This document shows positions 25,596 to 35,272 of a DNA stretch of 64,000 bases, piece after piece. The notes under the pieces were generated by a model, which was not told the origin of the DNA, did no database searches, and saw only the letters and a list, made by a program, of their open reading frames with translations. Source of the DNA: Pascua guehoae (taxonomy: Eukaryota > Basidiomycota > Tremellomycetes > Trichosporonales > Trichosporonaceae); NCBI GenBank assembly GCA_001600415.1, contig BCJX01000009.1, positions 1,179,925-1,243,924 on the forward strand, given 5' to 3'. Every line of letters begins with the position of its first letter. The first letter of the stretch is position 1. A program made the position numbers and the translations under genes.

Positions 25596-26086
25596 TGGGC
25601 GACGGAACAACGAGGGTAGCGGGCGAGAAAGAATGGGGCGCGCGAGTCCGAGTCTTGCGAGATGCATGCACGGAGATGGAGTTTGGAGGGGGGGGGAGCG
25701 AGTGGAGTTGGGGTTGAGTTGGGGTCGAGTTGGACGGTGTCGTTTCTAGACTCGTGTACGACTTGACTTTATTTCTTGCTCCCTGCAGTACGGTACGGTG
25801 CCGACAACATGGACACTGGACACTGGCCAGGTAGTGATAAGAATGACGTGTGGAAATAAATTGACATGGTTTTTGCAGGCCTTTGGTGGCCCCTGTGATG
25901 AGACATTTCCAAAAGGGGCTCTGGGTAGGCCACGGCGCCGTGGTGGCGGCAGCGCGCAGTGCAGTGTGCAGTGTGTGCAGGCAGCAGCATCGCTCGTTGG
26001 GTGGTCTGCATTTGGACGATACAAAGAGGTCGTTGCTTTTTCCACAATCTCCCCCGCATCTCTTGCATCAAAACCCAGACAGCATC
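25596..26086. promoter_or_regulatory. Divergent ARC1/SUP35 promoter
   Basis: 491 bp between two translation genes transcribed in opposite directions. Contains a G-run at 25687-25697, TGGGGTTGAGTTGGGG-type repeats at 25706-25735 and an AT-richer segment at 25760-25870. Confidence 0.45.
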
Positions 26087-26158
26087 ATGTCTGGTCAACC
26101 CCCCTTCAACCCCGGCGCCTTCGAGTTCCGCCCCGGCCAGTCTTTCGTGCCCCGTGGC

Positions 26159-26189
<31 letters not shown>

Positions 26190-28523
26190 CCTACGACCCG
26201 TACGGCCAGTACGGCGGCCAGCAGCAGCAGTACGGTCAGCAGGGATACCAGCAGGGCTACCAGCAGGGATACCAGCAGCAAGGTTACGGCGGCCAGCAGT
26301 ACGGATACCAGGGCTACGGCGGCCAGCAGGCATACGGCGGCCCCGCTGCCGGTGCCGGCGCTCAGCGGGCGTACCAGCCACCCCAGCGCAACGTGCAGGG
26401 CTTCCAGCCTCCGTCGTTTGGTGAGGCCAAGGCGGCGCCGTCGCTGAGCATTGGCGGCGGTGCGCCCAAGGCGGCGCCATCTCTGTCGATTGGCGGTGGA
26501 GCTCCCAAGGCCGCCCCCTCGCTCAGCATTGGTGGCGGTGCACCCAAGGCGGCTCCGTCGCTCAGCATCGGTGGTGGCGGCGCGCCCAAGGCGGCCCCTT
26601 CGCTCAGCATCGGTGGCGCCAAGGCGGCACCATCGCTCAGCATTGGCGGTGGTGGTGCCAAGGCTGCGCCGTCGCTGAGCATTGGTGGCAAGAAGGAGCC
26701 GGCGGCTAAGCAGGCCGAGGCGGCGCCAAAGACCGACGACACTCCCAAGGCGCCCACTCCCAAGCCCGAGGCCAAGGCACCCACGCCCAAGCCTGAGGCC
26801 AAGGCGGCGGCACCAGAGGTCGTCGAAAAGGCCCCCACTCCTGCACCTGTCGCGGCCACCCCGGCGGCGACCGAGTCGCCCGCCCCGTCCACCAAGGCAT
26901 CGGGCACGTCGACGCCCAACTTTACAAAGGTGTCGGCCAAGACCGACGCCGACGCCGTGTACAAGGAGCAGGCGGCGGCTGGTGCGGACGCGATGCGCGA
27001 CCTGTACGGCGACAATGCGGTCGACCCCAACATCAAGCAGCACCTGAACATTATCTTTACCGGCCACGTCGACGCGGGCAAGTCGACCATGGGCGGCCAG
27101 CTCATGTACCTCACGGGCGCGGTCGACAAGCGCACAATGGAAAAGTACGAGCAGGAGGCAAAGGCTGCCGGCCGCGAAACGTGGTACCTGTCTTGGGCGC
27201 TCGACCAGAACAAGGAGGAGCGCGCAAAGGGCAAGACGATCGAGGTCGGCCGCGCCTACTTTGAGTCGGATGTCCGTCGCTACACCATTCTCGACGCCCC
27301 AGGCCACAAAAACTATGTGCCCAACATGATCCAGGGCGCCGCCCAGGCCGACGTTGCCATTCTCGTTCTCTCTGCGCGCAAGGGCGAGTTTGAGACTGGT
27401 TTCGAGCGCGACGGCCAGACCCGCGAGCACGCCATGCTCATCAAGAACAATGGCGTCAACAAGCTCGTCGTCGTCGTCAACAAGATGGACGACCCGACCG
27501 TGCAGTGGGACAAGGCGAGGTGGGTGTTGTTTTGTTTTGGGGAAACCGACCGCGGCGCCCCTGAAACTTGCTGAACACAGACCCGCTAACATGATAACAG
27601 GTACGACGAGGTCACGACCAAGATCAAGCCCTTCCTCAAGGCTGTTGGTTTCAACCCCAAGACGGACATTACCTTTATCCCAGTGTCGGCGCAGATGGGC
27701 CAGAACATGAAGGAGCGCGTGGACAAGAAGGTTGCCAAGTGGTACGACGGCCCGTCGCTTCTCGAGCACCTCGACGGCATGCAGATTCTCGACCGCAACA
27801 TCAACGCGCCCTTCATGCTCCCCGTCTCTGAAAAGTACAACGAGATGGGCACCATGGTCATGGGCAAGATTGAGTCGGGCCGCGTCAAGAAGGGCGACAC
27901 GCTCCTCCTCATGCCCAACAAGGCTTCGGTCGAAGTCGCCGCCATCTTCACCGAGACGGCCGAGGAGATGGACTCTGCCTTCTGCGGTGACAACATCCGT
28001 TTGCGTCTCCGCAACATTACCGACGACGAGGTCCAGCCAGGATTCGTCCTCACCTCGCCTCAGAAGCCCATCAAGACGGCCACTGCGTTCAAGGCCGACC
28101 TGTCGTTTATCGAGACAAAGAACATTATCTCGTCGGGCTACTCGTGTGTTCTCCACGTCCACACCCTCGCCGAGGAGGTTGTCATTGCTGTGAGTTGGTC
28201 GGACCTGTCACGTGGTTGACTTTTCTCCGCCATGTATATCGCTTCCCCCACTAACACCCCCACAGCAGCTGCTCCACTACTACGACAAGAAGACCAAGCG
28301 CAAGTCGCGCCGCCCGCCCAACTTTGCCAAGGCAGGCATGCTCGTCTCGGCCCTCATCGAGACGACGGCACCCATCTGCATTGAAAAGTGGGACGACTAC
28401 AAGATGCTCGGCCGCTTTACCCTTCGTTCCGACGAAGGCGTCACGATTGCCATTGGCAAGGTGACAAAGATTATCGAGGCCAAGGAGGACGTTCCCAACG
28501 TCGGCAAGTTGTCGATCAAGTAG
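26087..28523 (+). CDS. SUP35: Translation termination factor eRF3 (Sup35) with prion-like N domain
   Basis: Three exons: 26087-27519, 27601-28189, 28266-28523; 759 aa. Residues about 7-20 (FNPGAFEFRPGQSFVP) look like a PAM2 motif that binds the PABP MLLE domain. Residues about 24-105 are Gln/Tyr/Gly-rich with YQQGYQQGYQQ-type repeats, the composition of Sup35 prion domains. Seven units of KAAPSLSIGG(G)A(P) follow at about residues 113-205, then a Lys/Glu/Pro/Ala middle region. The GTPase domain has GHVDAGKST (about 326), DAPGHKNY and NKMDDP; domains 2 and 3 include INAPFMLPV, PGFVLTSP and GRFTLRSDEGVTIAIGK. eRF3 is the GTPase partner of eRF1 in stop-codon recognition. The last acceptor is a CAGCAG tandem. 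Confidence 0.96.
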
Positions 28524-29571
28524 TGAGCTAGCTAGATAGATGATGCGAGATCCGATATTGCCTCGGCGTGGGTGTGGAGCTGGGCGTCGGTGCCATCAAC
28601 TCATGGGAATCTGCCTTGTAGAGAACGGCATGTCGCTGTGAACTTTCTCTGCGGGTCCTGGACATGCGCGGTCCAGCGCCGTTCTAGCGAAATGTGTTGG
28701 ATGCACCCGGTATGGCGTCTCTCCCTTGGCACCTGTGACTTGTGCCCATCCGGTTATGGCTAGCACCATTCTCCGCCCTCGGCCACCATAACGCGTCTCA
28801 GGCATGCCCGTGCTCTTCGTCTTCTTGGCCACAGTTTCGAGATGCTGGCCTTCAGTCCCCATGTCAGACCGCGTGCGTCAACTGCGGCTTGGTGAGACCA
28901 GCTCTCAGCCCCCAAAGGCTGGAGTGTACAAGTCATGTGTACAAGTCATCCTGTCAGAGAAGTATCCCCGTGCAACATCTGTGGGCCGCCTATCTACCCA
29001 GACGAGCGACTATGGCTACCAGCATCACGAGCTCAAGTCGACCGTGTGTACGCCACTGCCGCAGCCACAACGGGCTAGCCGGGGGACATGGACACTGGGC
29101 AAAGCAGCTCTTGTACGACCTCGATTTGTTCTGTCCTTGCCGTTGTCGTCAGGTACACTGCCATTGTGCCTGTTTGGGACACGCGTCACCCATTTTGCAC
29201 AGTTGAACACTCGCGTTCAAAAGCAAAGCATGTGGTGCACGACGCGAAGCAGTAGATAAGTGGGGAGCACCAATAAGTTACATGTCGAATTCAGGGTCAC
29301 CCGCTGCCGCCCTCGACGCGTCTTTAGGAAAACGCGCCAAAATGCAATGCAATCAATCCAAATCACATCCTCGGTCCAGCCAGCCACCGACCGCAGCCAC
29401 CACCCACAAACCCAACAAACGACTCTTTGTCGCCCTTTATTCTCCATCTCCACCTCCATCTCCACCTCCCATCTCCATCTCCCCGCCCATCTCCACCGCC
29501 CCCCCGCCCCGTCCCCACCTCCAACCCCCGTCCCCCCGTCTCCGTCGCGACCCACCCCCCGCCGCCTCGCC
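28524..29571. promoter_or_regulatory. SUP35-MCM7 intergenic region with G1/S-type promoter elements
   Basis: 1.05 kb. MluI cell-cycle boxes (ACGCGT) lie at 29181-29186 and 29316-29321. AAACGCGCCAAAA at 29329-29341, on the opposite strand TTTTGGCGCG, is an E2F/MBF-like site. These sit 230-390 bp before the MCM7 ATG. 29440-29570 is pyrimidine-rich with CCATCTCCACCT repeats and is probably the 5' UTR. Fungal MCM genes are classic G1/S targets of MBF/SBF, so this fits. Confidence 0.6.
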
Positions 29572-32500
29572 ATGGCTACCGTCGGCGTGCTCCCCGTCGC
29601 GGGCATCCAAGTGAGTCACCCCTGGGTGGGCAGGACACTGACGGTAGATCAACTATGATGATGAGATTCGTACGTAACGACGCGTATGCAGCGTGGCGGG
29701 CGGGTGATGCCGTCGTTGATGCTGGATGTTGGAGATGTCGTGGACGGTGGATGTTGGTTGTTGTGGATGTTGGATGTTGTGGACGTTATGGCTGGACGGG
29801 TAGGCTGGGTCTGACATCCACCGGATGGGACTGGGGTGGACTCTGGACTCGGGACCGTGTCCCCTCTACTCTCCACCCTCGTCCCACCTCATCCCCACTC
29901 CAACCTCCTAAAACTCCCCTCGACACCCCCCAACCCCGGGTACACCAACTGACAACGCAGAAAAGATCACAGACTTCGTGACGCGCTTCGTGCCGGACCG
30001 GCGACGCGCGCCGCTCGCGGCCGACGACGACGCGGCGGCCGAGGACGCAGAGGACGAGCTCGACGACGGGTTTGACGACCTCGACCTCGAGGACGATGAC
30101 GACGAGGGGGGCGAGCGGCGCAGCAAGGCCAAATACATGCGGATTATGCGGCGGGTCGCGAACCGGCAGGCGACCGAGGTGGTTGTGGATCTTAATGATT
30201 TGGTTCAGGTGAGTTTGGAGGAAGGGGTGGGTGGGGGTTGCTGTCCGGTGTGGTGTGGAACGGGGTGTCGAACGCGTCGAGTGCGAGTGCGGCGTTGGGT
30301 GGGGCGACGAGTGCGGCGACGAGTGCGGCGACGGGTGCTGCGTCGAGTGCTGCGTCGACTCGCTACGGACGCGTTCGAGCTGAGCACTTGAATGATTCTC
30401 GTCAGCGTAGTAGTCTTCGGCCCTGCCGCGCGCATCGTTCACCAACACGTACCTTGTGACCTACCCGTAGTGGCCACTACCGTCCACCTGGCAGTCGCCG
30501 CCATCCACCGATAGTAGCAGCCCAGCTGCACCCCATCTACACCACCCCGAACCCGCTAATATTCCAGTTCTCCACCGACCGGTCATTGCTGCACAACATT
30601 ATGAACAACACGCGTCGCTACGTGCAGTTGTTTGCGGACGTGCTCGACAAGCTCAAGCCTGAACCCGACCACGAGCTCGACTACACGTCCGACGTGCTCG
30701 ACCTGATCATGCAGCAGCGCGCCGAGATGAATGCGCAGATTGAGGAGGAGAATGGCGAGGCGGTGCAGGCACAGTTTCCTCCCGAGCTGATGCGCCGGTT
30801 GTGAGTGTTACAGACGCGGTGGATAGTGAACGCCGCTAACAACTAGCAACGTCTACTTCCGCGCACCACGCCGCACAGATGCGCTCGCGGTCCGCGCTGT
30901 ACGTGCCAACAACCTGGGCCACCTGATCATTGTGCGCGGCATTGTGACGCGCGTGTCCGAGGTCAAGCCGCTGCTGCTCGTCAACGCGTACACCTGCGAC
31001 TCGTGTGGCAACGAAATCTTCCAAGAGGTGGCGCAAAAGTCGTTTACGCCGCTTGCGACCTGCCCAAGTGAGACGTGCACGACCAACCAGACCAACGGCA
31101 AGCTGCACATGCAGACGCGCGCGTCGCGGTTCCAGCCGTTCCAGGAAGTCAAGATTCAGGAAATGGCCGACCAGGTGCCCGTGGGCCACATTCCGCGGTC
31201 CATGACGGTGCACCTGTACGGGTCGCTGACGCGGAGTGTCAACCCGGGCGACGTGGTGCACATTACGGGCATTTTCCTGCCAACGCCGTACACTGGTTTC
31301 CGCGCGATGCGTGCAGGGTTGCTGCAGGACACGTTCCTCGAGGCGATGCACGTCAACCAGCTCAAGAAGCAGTACAGCGCCATGGAGTTGACGCCCGAGA
31401 TTGAGGCGGCGATTGGCGACCTGCAGACGGACCCCAACCTGTATGCGCGGTTGGCCAACTCGATTGCGCCCGAGATTTACGGCCACGAAGACGTGAAAAA
31501 GGCGCTGCTGCTCCTGCTCGTCGGCGGCGTGACCAAGACGGTCGGGGACGGAATGAAGATTCGCGGCGACATTAATGTGTGCCTGATGGGTGATCCCGGT
31601 GTGGCAAAGTCGCAGCTGCTCAAGTATATCACCAAAGTTGCGCCGCGCGGCGTGTACACGACGGGTCGCGGATCGTCTGGTGTGGGTCTGACGGCGGCCG
31701 TGATGCGTGACCCTGTCACGGACGAAATGGTGCTCGAGGGTGGTGCGCTAGTGCTGGCCGACAATGGCATTTGCTGCATTGACGAGTTTGACAAGATGGA
31801 CGAGTCGGACCGGACGGCCATCCACGAGGTCATGGAGCAACAAACGATTTCCATTTCAAAGGCCGGTATTACGACGACGCTGAATGCGCGCACGTCGATT
31901 CTGGCCGCGGCCAACCCGCTCTATGGACGGTACAATCCCAAGGTGTCGCCGGTGGAGAATATCAACTTGCCCGCAGCGCTGCTGTCGCGTTTCGACGTGC
32001 TGTTTTTGATTCTCGACACGCCGAGCCGCGACGACGACGAGCGCCTCGCGCAGCACGTCACGTATGTGCACATGCACTCTGAGGCGCCCGAGCTCGACTT
32101 TGACCCCGTCGAGCCCACGCTCATGCGCCACTATATCGCTGCGTGCCGCAAGATTCGCCCGATTGTGCCCCCCTCCATGTCCGAGTACATTGTGTCGTCG
32201 TATGTGCAGATGCGCAAGCAGCAAAAGGAAGACGAGGCCGAGGACCGCAACTATACCTATGTGAGCGCACGTACGCTCCTGGGCGTGCTGCGTCTCGCGC
32301 AGGCCCTCGCGCGTCTGCGCATGGACAGCGTCGTCGGGCAGGGCGACGTCGACGAGGCCCTGCGCCTCATGGACGTGTCAAAGGCCAGTCTGTACGAGCA
32401 CTCTGCACGCACCGGCGAGGACACGACCGACACGTCCAAGATTTTCCGCATCATCAAGGACATGGCCTCGGGCAAGGGCCAGGCCGCACGCCGCCGCGCC

Positions 32501-32734
32501 GCCCGTGGAAACGACGACGAGTACGAGTCGGAAGAGGGCGACGACAGCGACGCGAGCTCGGGTCCAGGCAAACTCCGCCAGCTGTCCGTCTTTGACGTCC
32601 GCGCACGCGTGCTTGCAAAGGGCTTTACAGAGGACCAGCTCCTCGACACGCTCGTCGAGTATGAAAACATGGGCGTCCTCGTGCGTACCGCAAACGGCAC
32701 GCGTGTCCGCTTTGTCGCCGCAGAGGAAAACTAG
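29572..32734 (+). CDS. MCM7: MCM7 subunit of the replicative helicase
   Basis: Five exons: 29572-29610, 29648-29669 (a 22-nt microexon), 29961-30208, 30568-30800, 30847-32734; 809 aa. The microexon supplies INYDDEI, joining to [13 protein letters not shown]7 signatures: ELMRRFNVYF, a C2-C2 zinc motif (CDSCGN...CPSETC, about residues 228-256), [20 protein letters not shown], Walker [10 protein letters not shown] (about 428), Walker B CIDEFDKM (about 490), arginine finger SRFD (about 560), and a C-terminal winged-helix region. It is part of the MCM2-7 ring loaded at origins. An acidic insertion in the N-domain (about residues 38-65) and another near residues 730-745 are low complexity. Introns 2 and 3 (291 and 359 nt) are larger than usual here and contain GGATGTTG and GACGAGTGCGGC repeats. 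Confidence 0.96.
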
Positions 32735-33338
32735 CGGCGTCGCGTCAATGGTAGATTTCGATACCTCCCCCATACCTGTCTTGCCTCTTGCGTATTTACT
32801 GTTTCTTGTATTATTGGTGATACCATGCATTCACGATGCGAGCGGTGCGGGAGGGTGAGAGGGAGTGAGGGCAGGTGAGGTGGGTGAGGGTGGTAGGTGA
32901 GGCTGAGGCTGAGGCTGAGAGTGAGAGTGAGGCTAAGAGTAAGAGTGGAGAGAGAGTTTAGAGTGAGGGCGAAAGCAGCAGCGAGGGCGAGAGTAGTAGC
33001 GAGAGTAACAGCGAGAGTAACAACGAGAGTATCAGAGAGAGTAACACCAAGCGTCACCGAGAGTAACAACGAGCAGCGAGTGTCGCAGCGAGGACAACCC
33101 GCCAGCGCTTGGACCCAACCTGAATAGCAGTCCATCGAGCCGAGACGCTCCTAACCGCAACACCACACCACCACCACCACCACAACAACAACAACAACAC
33201 CACCACAACAACAACACCACCACCACAACAACAACACCACCACCACAACAACAACAACAACACCAACACCAACACATTGCACGACGGTAGACCATGCCCA
33301 GCCCCGAGAGTGGCAGAGGCAGCGGGGCCGTTGTCGTG
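32735..33338. other. MCM7 3' flank with simple repeats
   Basis: About 600 bp between the MCM7 stop and the first tRNA-Ala gene. 32838-33070 is a degenerate GTGAGGCTGAG/GAGAGTAACA purine-rich repeat; 33159-33275 is a (CAC)n/(CAA)n trinucleotide tract. No gene recognised. Confidence 0.6.
33159..33275 (+). repeat. CAC/CAA trinucleotide microsatellite
   Basis: Alternating blocks of (CAC) and (CAA) over about 115 bp, ending about 65 bp before the first tRNA gene. Confidence 0.9.
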
Positions 33339-33425
33339 GGGCGTGTAGCTCAGTTGGTAGAGCGCGTCATTAGCAAGTTGCTTGTCTATTTGACGAGGTC
33401 TTTGGTTCGATTCCTAACCCGTCCA
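33339..33425 (+). tRNA. tRNA-Ala(AGC), copy 1, with 14-nt intron
   Basis: 87 bp. Acceptor GGGCGTG/CCCGTCC + discriminator A; A box TAGCTCAGTTGG; B box GGTTCGATTCC; anticodon stem CGTCA/TGACG. After removing a 14-nt intron following A37, the anticodon loop is TTAGCAT, the usual fungal tRNA-Ala(IGC) loop, and the mature length is 73. G3-T70 matches the universal alanine identity pair. There are mismatches at T6-C67 and T51-T63. The intron contains TTGCT, complementary to the anticodon loop AGCAA. A T5 Pol III terminator follows at 33433-33437. Confidence 0.85.
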
Positions 33426-33486
33426 TCCCACCTTTTTAGACCAGGCGACGCGACCACCTGGTCCCCTGGGGAATCAGTCGGCCCCG

Positions 33487-33537
33487 CGACGGGCTACGGG
33501 CGACGGGCGACGGGCGACGGGCGACGGGCTACGGGCT
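33487..33537 (+). repeat. CGACGGG heptamer array
   Basis: Seven CGACGGG/CTACGGG units in a row between tRNA copies 1 and 2. Confidence 0.8.
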
Positions 33538-33727
33538 GGACCAGAGTGTGCGGGCGTTGAGAGCGAGCGCCGTCTTTGTCAACGTCATCTTGCGTCCCTT
33601 GTTCGCGCCATCTTCTCCTTGCCTCCTTGGCCTCGCCATCTCTCGCCATCTCTCGCCATCTCTCGCCGACGGACGCCGACGCCGCCCCGACGCCGCGCCG
33701 AGCACCGTCGCGGCCAGCAAGTGTCGG

Positions 33728-33808
33728 GGGCGTGTAGCTCAGTTGGTAGAGCGCGTCATTAGCAACCTCTAATTGACGAGGTCTTTGGTTGGATTCCTAA
33801 CCCGTCCA
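33728..33808 (+). tRNA. tRNA-Ala(AGC)-like copy 2, with 8-nt intron and damaged B box
   Basis: Same frame as copy 1 except for the intron (8 nt, ending CTAA, complementary to TTAG of the loop) and one change in the T loop: TTCGATT has become TTGGATT. C56 of the T loop is nearly invariant and part of the Pol III B box, so this copy may be a pseudogene. The acceptor and T-stem mismatches of copy 1 are also present. A T5 tract follows at 33813-33817. Confidence 0.65.
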
Positions 33809-34123
33809 TCCCTTTTTAGACCGCCTTGCCACAGCAGGCACGAGGGTTGTAAAGTGATAAACGGGCGACGGGACAAGGACATGGTGAGGAGATGGGGCAT
33901 CAGTGTTTCCCCGCCCAAGACGCCCTAGACGGGCCTGACATGAGTGTTGGGCATTGAATGGAGCTCGAGTGCCATGTCCATGTCGTTGGGTATCCTCTTG
34001 CGTCCTTGATCCCGCCATCTCTCGCCATCTCTTGCCGTCTCGCCATGCATTTCCCACCAACGAACGGGGACGCCGACGCCGACGCCGACGCCGCGCAGCA
34101 CTGCCGCAGTGGCACCTGTCGTC

Positions 34124-34205
34124 GGGCGTGTAGCTCAGTTGGTAGAGCGCGTCATTAGCACCAGCCTAATTGACGAGGTCTTTGGTTCGATTCCTAACCC
34201 GTCCA
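34124..34205 (+). tRNA. tRNA-Ala(AGC), copy 3, with 9-nt intron
   Basis: 82 bp; mature 73 nt, identical to copy 1 outside the intron, including G3-T70, the loop TTAGCAT and the mismatches T6-C67 and T51-T63. The 9-nt intron CCAGCCTAA again ends in CTAA, complementary to TTAG. Intact A and B boxes, and a T5 terminator at 34210-34214. Confidence 0.85.
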
Positions 34206-35272
34206 CATCTTTTTCTTGCCCGGGGACCTTGTGGGACAGGCTGTGTGGCTCCGAGGAGGGAATGGGTAGGATGTGGGATGTGGGATGTGGGATGTGAGGA
34301 GTGGTGCGGGGTGCGTGCCGAGGCACTTGGCGGCAGTTGTCAGAGGCAGTTATCGATGGGGGATGGGGGATGAGGGATACACCACGGGACATGGGGGCGA
34401 GTTTTCTTGCACGTCGTGTGCATCCTGGCAGCAGCCGGGACTTTGGGACTTTGGGTGCGTCTAATTCTCCTGTGCACCTGGGAGATTGGCATGTATACGC
34501 CCCGATGACTTGTACGCGGGGGCAAACAGAAGATGAGGGGGGATGAGGGAGGATGAGGGAGGATGAGGGCGAGGACGAGGATGACGGCAAGACTGAAACT
34601 GGGGAAAAGGCAGACGAGAAAAGGCTGAGGCTGAGGCTGAGGACGAGGACGAGCACGGGACTGAGACTGAGGAGGGGACTGAGAATGGGACGGGGATGGG
34701 ACGGGGATGAAACTGGCGATGTGGCCGTGCCGCGTGTCAGCGCAAGCAACAGCAGCCTACTTGAGTCATATGGAAGGGTGATTTGTTGTTGTGTGGCAAA
34801 CTGTGACGTATACAGCTGGCCAGCGGGACGGCCGTGTGTACTGTACCTTGATCTCCACGCGACGCCACACGCGTTCCAGCACACACGACATGTTGTACGC
34901 GACGTGCTCTCCCTGGCCGCGCGGTTAGTACCATCAGTATCCTCTTCGGTATCACCTGCAGCCACCTGCCCCAGCGCGTCCGTATGGGCGGCCCCGCCAC
35001 GCTCGATTCCAGGTCACGGCTCGTGGATGCATGCCCTTGGGCGTATGTACAGATGCTAGTTTCGTTTCTCGTGCGCGCGTGCACGCGTGCGCCAGTGTCC
35101 ATGCGGGTATCTTGCTGTCCGGCGTGTAGGGCTTGGGCAACGAGCGGGGGAGGGGGGGAGTTTTAAGACGGGGGGGTGCTATCGATGGCAGTGTCCAAGA
35201 TTCCAGCGAGACGCGTACGGGTCCAGGTCCTTGTGTGCGTGTGCGGGGTGTACGGTAGGGGTACGGGGGCAC
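34206..35272. other. tRNA cluster-UAP1 intergenic region
   Basis: 1.07 kb. It contains GGGATGTGGGATGTGG repeats (34271-34300), GGATGAGG repeats (34533-34570) and a GAGGCTGAGGCTGAGGACGAG tract (34626-34660). No gene recognised. The right part should hold the UAP1 3' UTR. Confidence 0.5.

Larger units (their letters stand above)
33339..34205 (+). repeat. Tandem ~390-bp units each carrying a tRNA-Ala gene
   Basis: tRNA start-to-start distances are 389 and 396 bp. Spacers share blocks: CATCTTGCGTCC-type (33588 region) against CCTCTTGCGTCC (33991 region); CTCGCCATCTCTCGCCATCT (33630-33665) against CTCGCCATCTCTTGCCGTCT (34020-34045); and CGACGGG runs (33487-33537 and 33861-33873). This points to segmental duplication rather than independent insertions. 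Confidence 0.7.

Noticed and set aside
25769..28162. Long open frame (797 codons) antisense to SUP35
   Set aside because: It mirrors the Sup35 coding exons and crosses their introns; it is a by-product of GC-rich third positions and repeats. The sense protein has all eRF3 motifs.
29670..29960. Possible C/D snoRNA in MCM7 intron 2 (GTGATG...CTGA)
   Set aside because: The C box is one base off, no terminal stem, and the spacing is filled by GGATGTTG repeats. A similar weak hint in KAP123 intron 3 has boxes about 330 nt apart.
33339..34205. Reading the tRNAs as tRNA-Ile(AAT) because of TCTAAT/CCTAAT before the 3' anticodon stem
   Set aside because: The intron must lie after position 37; then the loop is TTAGCAT (Ala AGC), and G3-T70 agrees with alanine.
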